The notes beneath the pieces were generated by a model that was given only the letters and a program-made list of their open reading frames with translations, was not told where the DNA came from and did no database searches. 64,000 nt of DNA from Tribonema minus (Eukaryota > Sar > Xanthophyceae > Tribonematales > Tribonemataceae). The position numbers and the translations under genes were made by a program. This document shows positions 1-11,263 of the stretch, piece by piece. The stretch spans positions 1,178,001-1,242,000 of the forward strand of contig JAFCMP010000124.1 of NCBI GenBank assembly GCA_017506865.1. Reading direction: 5' to 3'. Each line of letters begins with the position of its first letter. The first letter of the stretch is position 1.

Positions 1-41
1 GACGAGACCCAAGACCTGTGATTTTGATATTTGCAGAAGTG

Positions 42-310
42 CCTACTTCAAGTAGTTGAAGTTGTGATGCGGCCGCGACGTCGGCGTCCAACGAATAATC
101 CGCGTCCGCGCGCGGTCTGCAGTCACCTGCATGTGACAAGACATGCCCTGCAAAATTGATGTTGCCAGCTATTGATTGATGGTGCCATCGGTGCACAGGT
201 GCCTACTGCAAGTAGTCAAGGTTGTGAGGCGCGCACGCCGCCGTGACGTCGGCGTCCGTGAACATCTCCGCATCGCGCGCGTGGTCAGCTGTCACCTGCA
301 CGCCATGTTA
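42..310. repeat. Two-unit tandem repeat, about 158-bp period
   Basis: The stretch from about 42 to 150 recurs from about 200 to 310. Both units start with GCCTACTNCAAGTAGT, run through a GC-rich CGTCGGCGTCC block and end in a GTCACCTGCA-type motif. The copies differ by substitutions and small indels. No convincing exon was found here. The neighbouring minus-strand sequence holds decayed copies of a gene M exon, so this may be duplicated intron from the same gene. Confidence 0.6.
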
Positions 311-494
311 CAAACGCCTAAAAAATATATATGCCTAAAAAAAGTAATACGCATAGGCATACTTCAGCCGCGCCGTGCTGTTGTTGCCGGCTGCAAGATG
401 TTGCAGCGGCGTGCACGACGTCAGGGGCCCCAACGTACTGCCAACTTTGAGCACGCGCTTGGCTGCCAACTTCAAGTGCTGCGCACCAGCACCA

Positions 495-1150
495 CCGCTG
501 TCCGCACGCACCCCCCAGGCCCACACGCCCCCAAAACCACCGTCGTCAGCGTCTCGCGGACAAACCCTAACCCTAATCCTACCCCTAATCTAACTCTCAC
601 TCTAGTCTGCTACTGCCTACTTCATGTACTTCAACTGTGATTTTCATACTTCTAGTTGAAGTGGGCTGTGTGCCTCGTCTTCTTCCTGAACATCAGCGAC
701 AATGTGCGTCATCAAGTGCGCGGCGCCCTCATGGCCCATGCCGCACCCACACCAACGGTGTCTCTGACAGGCCGCGACTGGTCTCCACCTTGCCGACTGC
801 AACTACTTGAAGTTGCCCACGCGCCTCACCTTGCTGAGCATCAGCGACCCCGCACTCTGATCCGCGCGTGACCCGGGCGCCCGCGCCACCACCATCACCC
901 TCACTGCAGCGCTACTGCCTACTGCAACTACGGGCGCGGCGCCCACGTCGCCATCTTCACCGCCATCACTGTTACAAACCACCTCACTGCCTACTGCAAG
1001 TACTTGTAGTTGACTCACCTTGCTGAGCGTCAGCGACCCCGCGCTCTGATCCGCGCGCGCCCCGGGCGCCCACACCACCACCACCACCACCACCACCACC
1101 ATCACTGCAGCGCTACTGCCTATTGCAAGTACGGGCGCGGCGCCCATGCC
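495..1150 (-). repeat. Decayed tandem copies of the last visible gene M exon
   Basis: On the minus strand, the 3' half of the exon at 1209-1399 (ending in ADQSAGSLMLSK and a GTGAGT donor) is repeated with its donor near 1022 and again near 835, a period of about 187 bp. A more diverged partial copy lies near 495-575, and the 5' half (RGLSE-like) recurs near 765-785. The copies keep the TGCTGAGCATCAGCGACC signature on the plus strand. The copy near 1060-1100 has lost its 5' half to a CAC trinucleotide run. Whether any of them is spliced in cannot be told from sequence. Confidence 0.65.
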
Positions 1151-1208
1151 ACCACCATCACCATCACTGCAGCGTTACGGCCTACCGCAAGTACTGAAGC
1201 TGACTCAC

Positions 1209-4200
1209 CTTGCTGAGCATCAGCGACCCCGCGCTCTGATCTGCACGTGCCCCGGGTGCCCACGCCGCCACCACCGCCGTCAGCTTCTCTGACAGGCCGC
1301 GGCACTGATCGAGCACGCGCATCGCACGCGCGCGCGCCGCAGCCTCATCATCCGAGCTTCCCCCTTCGTCCGTGTCCACGCCGCTGCCCTCGGCCTCGCC
1401 TGAGGCACGGGGGGGGGGGGGGGGGGCGGGTCGAGGGGGTGGGCAAGGCTGGTTGGAGGAAAACACTCGAAGTAAAATACTTGAAGTTGCATACGATGAA
1501 GTGAAATACTTGAAGTAATGCTGTTGCTCAGGGCTATGCGGACCACACTGAGGGAGGCTACTGAAGTGGGGACGCAATGGCGGCTGTCCGGCCGGGGGCC
1601 AGTGAGCAGGCCGGACTGCGCTGCCGCCACCTCCATGACCACGCAAGGCATTTGAAGCATGCCACAACTCCCCAGCGTCCGTGCCCCTGCTTGTTCTCTG
1701 CTTTCCTTGTCTTTGTCGGAGCAGATGTCCAGTGCAGAGATGTACTCGGCTACCGGAGCGCTGCGCCTGCGAGGGACACGCACACACCTTCGTCACTGGC
1801 GAGCTCCAGAGGCGCGGCCGCGCTTGCGCCGTTGCCGCCGCCGCCGCCGCCGCTGCCGCTGCGGCCGCCGCCGCCGCCGCCGTTGCTGCCATTTGCCTTG
1901 CCCGGTCGCTTGATCATTGCTGGACTGGTGTCGCTCACAACCAGCGCGTGCTCGGCAGAAGCAGGGGCGGCGGAAGCGGCGGCGGCAGCAGACCGTGCCG
2001 TGCCGCCATCCGACGCGTCGCTGTCGGCGAGGTTGTAGGTTGGAGCGCTGCTGGCGGGCGCCGTGGTGGGTGTGCCACCTGTCAAGGTTGCAGTTACAGT
2101 TGAAGTTACTCTATAGTGCAGGTTATGTTAGGGTACGGATGCAGCTGGGGTAGAGGGGGGTACATGGTAGAACGAGAAGCGCCGAGGCGGCTGCGCAATG
2201 CGCCGCTGTCAGCAACGGCGCTTTGACTGTTGGCAGGCTTGGCAAGCACTGCAATCTGATCAAAGCGCTGGATTGACAAGGGCCGACAGCCTCTCATTGG
2301 TGCTGCACGGGTTCAGTGACGTTGACGCTGACAGCTCGGATGAGCCATGCCACCGCTCAATTGTGACATTGGGTTCCAAGCAGGTGTCACGATTGACAAG
2401 ATCTACTTAGGGTTAGGGTTAGCAGCGGCACCGCTACGGGCGGCATCTGTACAATCCGCTAACCTTGTGCTTAGACAAGTGCCGAACAGGCAGAGGGTCG
2501 GGCAAAGTCAACAATACAATGCGTTTGATAATGCCATTTTCAAATGATTTCGTAACGTCAACTTCAACTTCAATTCACCCAAGGCGCATCTCACGGCTCC
2601 ACCATTCACTGCACGCAGCGCTGCGTCCGGTGCCGCTGTTTCCAACAGCTTTGAGTCCACCTTTGAGTCACCGGCAGAAAGCGTATCTGGGCTGCTGCCA
2701 ATCGCCTGTTGCCATATGCTGCGCACAGCGCTGCGTCCAGCGCCTCCGCCTATGTCAACTTGAAGGCAAAATGCAACGCACCAACAGATGGCTGCTGCCA
2801 AACGCTTGCGCCGCCATGCACTGCGCCCAGCGCTGCGTTTGGCGCCAAAGCTACACCCAGCTCCAACATCAACCTCGACTCTCCAACCTCAACTTCAACT
2901 CACCGACAGAAGGCGTCTCCGGGCTGCTGCCGAACGCCTGCGCCGCCGTGCGCACCCGCGCACGCGCCTTTGCTTCCTCGCCGCCGCCCCTGACCGGCGT
3001 CTTTCCCAATCCATCGCTGTCGCTGCCGCCGCCGCCGCCGCTGCCGTCGCCGTCGCTGCCGCTGCTGCTGGCGAGCACATTCTTGCGCAGGCGCCGCCGG
3101 GGCGGCTGTCCGTTGGCGCTGGGCGCTGCCGCAGCGGGTGCTGCGGCGGCGGCAGCGGCGGCGGCGCGCTGTGGCGGAGGAGGCGGCGGCGCAGCCTCCG
3201 CTGCACGATGAAGAAGGGGCGTCATCGAATACAACGGGTAGCGGGAGTGCGTTGGTCAGACGGGTTTACAGAGCAGCGTGTGCGCTGTCTGTTTCACAGA
3301 ACTTGTGCCAGAGCGCCCTGCCCATTAGGGTTAGGGTCAGCATTAGGGCTTTATCCTAGGAGTGGGCTAACCCTAGGGGGGTTGGCATTAGCGCTAGAGC
3401 TAACCCTAACCCTACGTTTGACCCAAGTCTCCGCGCCAAGCCAGTTCAGACAATGAGCACTGATTATGAACCTAACGCCTCGGGCATCCATTATCACCAA
3501 TGGCATAACCGCCTGCCGCAAGAGTATATCACCACATATACATAAATTGTACATGGTTTCATCATCGTCTTCGACAAATTGTGGGTAGTCACACCGCCAA
3601 CAGACAAAATAAGGTAGTACCCCACCACTGACTTTTGGCATCGTGGACACTGGTTGCAGCTGCATACCACAAGGACTGCTCGAGAGATGGCTTCTTCATC
3701 GCCGCCTTGCATCCTCAAAACAAGTCTCCGCAGACACGCCTCGCGCTGCTGGTCTGTCACTGTTACTGTAACTACTGTTAAACTGTTACAGTTACATTAC
3801 AGTTACATTTACTACACCATCAGCGCACGTGCACAGCGGCAGCACGCCCCACTGACCTTCCACGTCCGCGCCGGCGCCGTCGCGCTGAGCATCGACATCG
3901 TCGTCGCTCGCGTCCGTCAGCTGCAGCTCGTGGTTCTCATCCTCCTCCTCTTCGCCGTCCTCCGCGCCGCTCACAAACTCCTCCTCCTCATCAATATCAT
4001 CCACATCGCGCACCGCACGCCCCCCCCGCCCCCCCCCCCGTGCCGCAGGGGGGGGGCGTCTGCCCCCCTTGGCGGCGGCGGCCTTGCGCGCGCGGCGCCG
4101 GCCCGAGGAACTTTCCTCTGCGGACTCTTCTTCGTCGTCGTCGGACGAGCGCGCGATGAAGTCGTCGCTGAGCTCGTCGGAGTCCGCGTAGGCGTCGGAT

Positions 4201-5925
4201 GCGCGCTTGCGCTTGCGCTTGGCGGCTGCGCGGGGGGGGGCGGCGTCAAGTGGGGTATGTATAGTGTGTACGGGATGTAGCTATAATGAATCGTACGCGC
4301 ATGATCAAAAACATTACCTGAGCATGTCTATATAGTTTGTCATGAAGGCATCGTCCGAGCATGCGTTCGCGTCTGACGCGCGTTTGCGCTTGCGCTGCGC
4401 GGGGCAACGCCAAGCGGACTCACATGTGCGTATGCATGTATGCATATGTGTAGGCGGGTATGCAGAAGCGGCGAGCGAAGATGATCAGAGGGGTATCTCT
4501 GATGCATAATCCTGCGGAGACCCCGGACTTGAGGTTGGGGTAACCTCAACTCCAACCCTGACCCTGTGCGTGTGAGAATTGCCACGTGCTGCTCAGTGAA
4601 TGAAAGGTGGCGTCAAAATAAGGTGAAAATAGGGGCGTGGCAAGCTGACCAGGCGCAAAGCGCGGCGCGCCCCCCTCCCCCCAGGCTCCAGGTGAGTTGC
4701 TGTGGCGAAGTTCACATGCAGGAGCGTCACTGCTGATTATAGTGGTACAGTGATAGTGGAACAGCTAACTCTGAACACGCTGCGCTGCGCCTGTGCGTGG
4801 CCAGCAGGCGCCTGAAGGTGTCGGTGAGCTCCGTACGTATGTACTTCGAAGTATGCGCATGTGTAGCGGGTGGGCAAGGTGTTACAAGCAAGTCATTTCA
4901 CGGGGACAGTCGCATCGAATTGCACTTTTGCAGTCGATTGCCAGCGCCCATCCTTGACAAGCGGGGTACGCCACGCCGTCACTGCAGCAGGTTTGAGCAG
5001 GGTCACAGTAGCCCTGATCTTAGGGTTAGGGTTAGCCTCGCATCGCCCGTCCTGACTAGTCGCTTCGTTCGCGCAGTACATCCAAGGCGCTGGTCGCAAG
5101 AAGTAGCCCTGACCCTAGCCCAGACCCAAAAGCAGTGTTCAGCGTACACACACACACTGGCTAACAGAAGTACCTGCCACGAACCAACCCTGATCCTGAC
5201 CCTAAGTGCACAGTGCACCCTGAATGAATGACTGGCAATCATTTCATCTAGGGTTGGTTGTTTCCGGCCATGTGGTTGTGATAAGCGGTTGGTAGGGGCC
5301 AAATCAAACCCTGACCACCCTAAGCTCTAATCCTAGCACAAAGTGGCTGGCAGCCAGGTAGTACAGCCACGTCAGTCGTGACCATTTTCGAGTAAGCTGC
5401 ACACGCACACGCCGTGAACAGTAAAGCAAAGTGCACAGCGCCCGTTGCGGCAGTTACGGCAGTTACTGGCCTGGCATGGCCGCAACCCCCCTGTCCCCCT
5501 TGCAGCACCCCTTCCCTCGCAGCACCGCCTTCTGTTCTCCGCCCCGATATCGATGTTGGCTGCCTTGCACGCACCGCTGTCTTCGCGGTGCGTGCAACAA
5601 CGGGCCTCGCCGAACACGCGCACCTCAAACGTCCACTATAGCGGGAGAGTCGCTCACTTCTGACAGAGCGAACCAGCAGAGAGCACAGCGTCAGTTACGC
5701 ACCTGGCGCTGCCGCCGCGCCCCGCCCCCGCGCCGCCCCCGCCCCCCTCCCCCCCCCCCTGCCGCCGCCGCCGCTGCCGCCGCCGCGCCGCGCCCGCGCC
5801 TCCGCCGCCCTCTCCGCCTTCACCCTGGCAATGTTAGCCTTCTTCTGCTTCTCGGTGAGCGGCGCCTTCGTCTGCAGCCAGCCGCCGCTCGGCTCTGGGC
5901 GCGGCTTGGCGCGCATGGGCACCAC
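1209..5925 (-). CDS. Gene M: acidic/basic low-complexity nuclear-type protein (partial)
   Basis: I do not recognise the family. Five minus-strand exons fit together by splice site and phase: 5925-5703 (enters phase 0, leaves phase 1), 4225-3857 (1-1), 3200-2904 (1-1), 2078-1788 (1-1) and 1399-1209 (1-0). The first exon has a Lys/Arg/Ala helix (LTEKQKKANIARVKAER) then Gly/Arg runs. The second starts with a KRKRKRASDA basic patch and becomes strongly acidic (DDDEEESAEE, DIDEEEEF, EDGEEEEDENHE). The third and fourth are Ala/Pro/Gly/Ser with SDSD acidic spots. The fifth carries MRVLDQCRGLSEKLTAVV. Basic patches plus acidic Ser/Asp tracts suggest a chromatin or RNA-associated nuclear protein; that is inference. 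Both ends are missing: no start ATG was found upstream of 5925, and no stop downstream of 1209. Several exons have decayed copies beside them. Confidence 0.6.
2560..2903 (-). repeat. Ladder of gene M exon 3' ends
   Basis: The 3' end of the exon at 2904-3200 (FGSSPETPSVG then a GTGAGT donor, minus strand) recurs at about 2785-2815 and 2670-2700, with a weaker copy near 2600-2660, at a spacing of about 100-115 bp. The copy near 2680 keeps a reading close to IGSSPDTLSAG followed by a GTGACT donor. These look like unequal-crossover copies of an exon/intron junction. Confidence 0.6.
4319..4394 (-). CDS. Duplicated KRKRASDA exon of gene M
   Basis: A minus-strand segment with an upstream CCCCGCGCAG acceptor and a CTCAG/GTAATG donor repeats the start of the neighbouring 4225-3857 exon: RKRKRASDANACSDDAF against KRKRKRASDAYADSDELSDDF. 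The homologous frame is not the frame expected from the phase-1 exon before it, so this is either an alternative exon or a decaying copy. It ends before the acidic part of its parent exon. Confidence 0.45.
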
Positions 5926-5929
5926 CTGC

Positions 5930-6105
5930 GCCCCAGTTAGGGTTAGGGTTAGGGTGAGGAAATGCGGTGAGAGTTAGGGTTGGGGTTTGGAGAAGCCAGC
6001 TGCCGCTGCGCTCCGGCTGCGGGTTCGCGCGCATGGGCACCACCTGCGTGCCAGTTCGGGCTAGGGTTAGAACTGACAGTTTTAACCATTAGGGTTAGGG
6101 ATAGG
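5930..6105 (-). repeat. Partial copy of first gene M exon with telomere-like repeats
   Basis: On the minus strand the acceptor and first 15 or so codons of the 5925 exon (VVPMRAKPRPEPSGGWL) recur at 6043 as VVPMRANPQPERSGSWL. The copy then runs into CCCTAA-type repeats (plus-strand TTAGGG at 5938-5957 and near 5970). The same kind of repeat lies just upstream of both acceptors, giving CTAAC followed within about 15-20 bases by a GCAG acceptor. The second copy has no visible donor and is probably dead. Confidence 0.55.
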
Positions 6106-6109
6106 TGCC

Positions 6110-8150
6110 ACTTGCGGTGTTATGAAGGGTTTGTGGTCGGGGGTGTCGTTAATGTGATATAGTGATGGTATTTTATTGACGCCTGTCTGTCGCTTCCTGT
6201 GCGTCAATCAATTGTTGACCAGAAATCATGCAATGCAAACATGCCACACGAAGGAAGCAAAGGTTGAGATTGCCCCCCCCCCCATTTAGATAGCTGCGCC
6301 GGGATGCACACACCCCGTGCAGCGCACTGCAGCCCAACAAATAGCAGGCCTTTGAGTACCCGGCTGCGACTGCAACTCCTAGCTCTGACCCTAAGCAACA
6401 GTGCGCAAAGCTACTGCAACGGGACGCGCCCCGCAAGCCAGTGAGCTCCCATGTGAATGGGGGCGGCGTCTACTTTAAGTATGTGATTCCCGGATGGCGA
6501 TGATGCTCAGTGCACTCGCATTCATGCCGTGGCGGTAGTGAGAATGGCAAGGAGCTCGCGCGCAAAACTGACGCAAAGGAGTGCGTGCAGCCCAAACGCA
6601 CAGCAGCGCGCATCGCGCTGTCCTCGTGTGCGTGAACGCTGCGTCTGTTGCCGCCAAGTGAGGTCGGCCCGGTGTATCCGCATGATCTGCCGCTGTGAGT
6701 AATGTGTGTCGCATGAACTGTGCCTGTGAATCGTGTACTGAAGCAGCGTACTCCCCAGTTCCTAGCTCAAGTTAGTCTCCTGTCATGAACACCTGAGCCT
6801 GGCAATGACACGGTGTTCATGTGGCGTGGCTTTTGACTTGCCCCCGTTGTGGTACTGTGCTGTCCATGGCGCAAGCCACGTTGTTCAATGCGCGTGTCAC
6901 AGCCGTTGCAGCTAAGCAGCAACAGAGAGCGTTGCACGTGCTGCATGTCTCTGCAGCCCCAGCTTGCAGGTGTGAGAGGCTCTTGTGAGCCCCAGGAAGG
7001 TGAACCTTAAGCACCATTCCGCAAATGCTTTGTCTTCGCCGACTTTAAGGTAAACGGCAGCGATAAGGGTCTGCTGAGTTCTGCTGCAACGAGTGGATCA
7101 CTTGGCGTCAGCACTTGCACCGGCTGTCGGCACGACAAAAAATCAGGCACCAAAGTCAAATGGACATGCGGCCTCCCCAATCTTATCCTGATGATGTCCC
7201 GAATGCATAACTGTTTGTAAAGCTCAGACGTTCAGCTCCATGGTACCTGAAACCAATATTCCTAATTCATTTCATTACGAAGCATCAGCAGAGCAGCAGC
7301 TTAGTGTGGATGGTGCACCAGACAAGCCAGAAATACCATGTATTGCATCGATCATCTCACCGGGACCTGTTGCCGGGGAGGCGTGGGCAGCTCCTCGTCG
7401 TCAGAACTAGTCTCATGACCCAATGCCATGCTTGCGAACGGATTGGCGCTGCCCTGACTCATGACGCTGCCCCCGCGCGCGCCAACTTTCAAAAAAAATA
7501 GTTCTCTCTAGAGAGAGAAGTGTCCCTGCCACCACCGGAGCAGAGCAGACTACAACTCTCTGAGCAGCACCAGCCAGCGTCCACCGTCAACGCAGATCAG
7601 CTCTGCCCGTAGCGTCGTCAGGATGTGGGGACTTCAAGTTTTTTACTTCAACAGTTTACTTCAACAGTGAGATGAACTAAGCAACAACCGTTACGCACGA
7701 TCTTTGAACGTGGGGGTTTTGAATGCCACAGGGCGGGGACATGCGACACCTGCCACATTGATAGTGGAAGCACCAAGCGCGCCGAAAGATCTACTAGTAA
7801 GAACTCTACCGCCCTAGTAGGTACAGCCTTAAGGTAATTACTGATAGTACATAGCTAGCAAACTTTTGCCCCCCCGGCCAGCTCGCCAACATCGAAAGGT
7901 GTGGCAGCGCCATGAAGTGGAGGTGGGGGCTGCTTGTCTGGCGCGCCTAGCATGTTTCACCAGCCATGGTGCATCTGGCGCGCCGCAGCAGCACCTGCCA
8001 CAGTTCAGCCGCACATTTGGAGCCCCTTATCACACAGCACCAGCAGGCCAGAGGAGCATTACGTTCGAGCTCGCGGCATCGGCAAGGACATGGAAAGCTT
8101 TGCAGTCGCCTCTCAAGCAGCACGAGCAGCTACTTCCCTCCCCTCACGCC
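6110..8150. other. No recognisable gene
   Basis: This stretch is roughly even in base composition and contains only short, unrelated reading frames. A C-run lies near 6273-6283, and ACTTCAAG/TTACTTCAAC motifs sit near 7630-7670. I found no splice-flanked exon, transposase or RT remnant. Confidence 0.4.
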
Positions 8151-8156
8151 ACCCAA

Positions 8157-9000
8157 GGATACTATCTCCGGGCCTTTTGGCACCGTTGATTGTCATACCA
8201 ATTGCTCTTCGAGCTGATCCGTGGCTGAAGCAGAAGGAGTGGGGCTCATGCAGCTGTGCGCAGCTGCTGCAGACTACGCCTGCTCGGCCGTCGCCAGGGC
8301 TCGTGCCTTCTCCGCCATGTGCCGACCAACCTGCGCTTGAAGTTCGCCACCAAGGACACTATCCCGGGGCTTCACGGCACCCTGGATTGTTGACCCTACT
8401 CCTATGGAGTGTTGTTCGTGTGGCGGCAAACCGCAGCTTCTGCTGGCACCTCTGGCCCCGACTGCTGCATCGGCGACTGTGGACATCAGACCTGCGCTGC
8501 CTCCACCAGCACTTGCCGCCGTACACCGCATATGCTGCCCCAGCACCTCACATCTGGACACTATCTTGGGACCTAGCGGTACCCTTGATTGTTGTTACAC
8601 ACACTCTTTCAGAGTCTTGTCCGTGGGGAGGGTCAGCGATGCGGCGACGGTGCAGGCAGGTGGCGGCTTCGCCTGCTTGGTGGCCTACGCCGACGCAGCG
8701 ACCGAGTGTCAAGCCTGCTGCCTGCTGCGCCAAGATCATCAACGCGAACACCAACACCTGCAACCACACCGTCGAAGACTGGAGCCTATCCGCCGCCGTC
8801 CCTGCCGCCGGCGATGGCGCACGCCTTCACTTCAACCCACAACCGACACAAGGACACTATCTTGGGGCCTCGCGGCACCCTTGATTGTTATCATACAACT
8901 CTGCGGAGTGTTGTCCAAGGCATGTGGTTAGAGAGCGGCGCCTGTGCGCGGCGACGGGGCAGGCGGCGGCAGCTGCGTGGCGGGAGCGGCGTGGAGGAGC
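8157..9000 (+). repeat. Four diverged direct repeats, 190-295 bp spacing
   Basis: A block of about 40 bp reading AGGACACTATCTTGGGGCCT then a GGCACCCTTGATTGTT motif starts near 8157, 8349, 8562 and 8857. Each is followed by a TNNGGAGTGTTGTCC-like stretch and a variable GC-rich segment. In one plus frame each head reads close to DTILGPxGTLDC. The frame is not shared by all four units, so coding is not established. Spacing grows from about 192 to 213 to 295 bp because the variable parts differ. Confidence 0.55.
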
Positions 9001-9124
9001 AGGAGCAGGAGCAGCAGGAGGAAGGAGTTCGCAGCAGGGGTTCCAGTGTGCGGCCGGGGACACCGGGGGGGGGTAACACTAGCAAATAGAAGGGCGGGTT
9101 TTAGTAGATATGCTTGCTTGAGTG

Positions 9125-9530
9125 ACAGCATCAGCCTTTGCAGCACCAGTGCCTGGCACTTAGTGATTCATGACCATTGTCCTCAGTTCTGGGCGCTGCT
9201 ACCAGTAGCCCAGGCCTGCACAAAGCTGTTCACGGTCAGGACCATTTTGGCAGAGACACGGGAGGCCTCAAAGTGGGTCTAGTCATGTAGAGGCAGTAGC
9301 TTAGGCACTTTGGTGCAGCATGATAGTGGGGACCGATCGGGGTTTGGGTGGGGTTTGTTGGGGTTGGTCGGACTCTTCGTAGCAACAGCATTGATACCCT
9401 TAGCACCAGTGCCTGGTGCCCAGTGATCGTTTTGCCTAGAGGCGTGATTCAGACGTGTCAGCATGGTCCTCAGTTCTGGGCGCTGTCAAAGACGACCCAG
9501 GCCTGCATAAATCTTTTTCAAGACGGGACA
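9125..9530 (+). repeat. Two-unit repeat, about 260-bp period
   Basis: The sequence from about 9130 to 9250 (AGCACCAGTGCCTGG, then CTCAGTTCTGGGCGCTG and CCCAGGCCTGCA) recurs from about 9390 to 9520 with indels. The second unit leads directly into a retroposon-like tail ending at 9709. The pair may therefore be the body of a non-autonomous element. Confidence 0.5.
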
Positions 9531-9709
9531 AGTGTGCCTCACGGCTGGGCAGCCCTAAGTAGGGTTTGGTTGTGGGGTGTTGGTGGTAGTGTGAAGAGGG
9601 GAAGCCTGTTTGCGTTTGAGTCTCTCTTCGGAGAAGGAATGTTGCATTGAGTGCACATCCAAAGAGAGGGCTTTTCGCGCCCCTTGCGAAGCGAAATTGA
9701 TAAAAGTAC
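9530..9709 (+). mobile_element. Non-autonomous retroposon tail, family 2
   Basis: This roughly 180-bp sequence is repeated in reverse orientation at 25552-25740. Both copies include the GTGCCTCACGGCTGGGC, GAATGTTGCATTGAGTGCAC and GGGCTTTTCGCGCCCCTTGC blocks and end in GAAATTRATAAAAGTAC. The tail resembles that of the LINE at 16.7-21.25 kb (GGGCTTTTTCGCGCCCTGAG, then AATTAATAAAA and GTAC), including a short GGGC/GCCC hairpin. That suggests it uses the same retrotransposition machinery. Confidence 0.6.
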
Positions 9710-9754
9710 ATAGTATGGGGGGGGGGGCACATGGACGACACCCGTATTTGGGCC

Positions 9755-10130
9755 AGCCTGGCCCAAATATCTCGTGCGGCAGGTAGGCCACGTCATCAGC
9801 TGAGAACTGCGCTGCTGCCGCACCCGAAGCGGCACATTGTGCCCCAAATCAAAGCGCCCCTAGTGGCAATAGGACACTAACACACGCCAGCAGAGCGATG
9901 GGCGAACGGCGTGATGCCTACGGAGCATGCTTATACCTGCGTCGATGCGCTGCCACTCGCTGCAGCTCCCCAGGTGAGGCGCCATGCACGTGCACCCTCA
10001 ATACGCTTGTTGCGCAACTGTCAGCTGCCGCTTGCACGCTGTAACGGTGTGCTCACGGTCGGGCAACGCAGTGCAGCCAGTCGCACTTGCAGCAGCACAT
10101 CTCCTACCGCCTGAAAAGCACCGCAAGTGC
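9755..10130 (-). repeat. Inverted copy of the LINE upstream region
   Basis: About 375 bp here match, in reverse orientation and at well over 90% identity by eye, the sequence at about 16740-17117 just before the LINE body. Identity starts at the near-palindrome TTTGGGCCAGCCTGGCCCAAA and runs to the GCGGTAGGAGATG block. In the LINE copy this sequence is upstream of, or part of, the open frame. Here nothing of the LINE coding region follows. Confidence 0.75.
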
Positions 10131-10198
10131 TTGTGCAGGTCATGCTAAAAATTCGTGATCGGGTACACAACACAGCAATTCCTCACGGCTGTTGGGTC

Positions 10199-10500
10199 AC
10201 TGCGGAGTGCACGACGATTGAGACCTTTGTTCAAAACCAAAACACAAAACACGGTGAAAAACGCGGTGAAAAACAAGAAAACACGGGTGAAAACACGGCA
10301 CAAAACACGCAAGAAATCCCACCATCCTTGAAAAAGTGTCTTTTCGGCTCGATGGCGATCAAAAGGCGCGTGTTTTGCATCGTGTTTTGCGTGTTTTGTG
10401 CCGTGTTTTCTGCCGTGTTTTGACCGTTTTCACCGTGTTTTTCACCGTGTTGTGTGTGTTTGTTTTGAGCAAAGGTCTCAATCGTCGTGCAATCCGCAGT
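10199..10500. mobile_element. 302-bp hairpin (MITE-like) element
   Basis: The left arm starts ACTGCGGAGTGCACGACGAT and is matched by the reverse complement of the right end, with few mismatches over about 100 bp (then TTGAGACCTTTG and AAACACGGTGAAAAACGCGG). Each arm also contains a short-period ACACGG-AAAA repeat. There is no coding capacity. Long terminal inverted repeats around a short core fit a miniature inverted-repeat element. No clear target duplication is visible. Confidence 0.75.
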
Positions 10501-10977
10501 ACATAGCAGATCATTAGATATTCCTATGTGAGTGTGCAATGCATTTCTTGTCGGCGAGTCTTGCATGCATTTGTGTCAGGGTTCTCTAGAGAATGGTAGC
10601 CTGGTCAATGACGAAGCAGATGTTGAATTCGCCATTGACCAAGGGTTAAAGCAGAGCATATTGCAGCAAGGTGAAAGCCGATTGCCAAGGGGCATATGTG
10701 CTTGAGGCAGACTGCATGATCTTGTACTGGTTTTGGATTCTGCACCTCAGAGTGAACACGCTGTGCAATCTGGCCTGGAGTAGTCACCTATGTAATACAG
10801 TAAGCTCTGGATGCTACAAATGACTGTGGGAACATTTACCATGGGGCTGTTGCACTCCATTCGCGAAGGTATCATGTCGTTTTCATATAGTGTGTTGTGT
10901 TCTTTGCAGTACGCATTGTGATGCCGCTGCCACATGGTCTGTGAACTCATGCTTTGGAATCAGCAGCATACATGATA

Positions 10978-11125
10978 ACCCATCGCCTGTTGGCTTCTGT
11001 GCGTGTAGTGTCAGCAAGTATGACCTTGGCAGGTGTTCACGCGTTCATGTGTATTCAATGACCCATCGCCTATTGCCTTTATTGTGTGTGGCGTGTCGGC
11101 AAATGTGACCTCGGCAGGTGTTCAT
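10978..11125 (+). repeat. Two-unit tandem repeat, about 82-bp period
   Basis: ACCCATCGCCTGTTGGC through GACCTTGGCAGGTGTTCA (10978-11040) recurs as ACCCATCGCCTATTGCC through GACCTCGGCAGGTGTTCA (11060-11124). The repeat lies upstream of the first exon candidate of gene E. No frame is shared. Confidence 0.6.
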
Positions 11126-11263
11126 GTACAATGCTGCATGCAGCTTTGCATGCGCGATGTTTACGCAGCTTGACCTCGCAGCAGTGGCTAATCTGTAACA
11201 TTTACGCATCAATCTTTTCACATTTTTCGCACTTTGTTCTCTGTTTTTGTGATGCCTTCGCAG

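Noticed and set aside
1182-1892. 236-codon minus-strand frame taken as one protein
   Set aside because: Only its C-terminal part (exon 1209-1399) is convincing. The rest is a poly-Ala shadow of the 1788-2078 exon plus intron sequence with a G-run.
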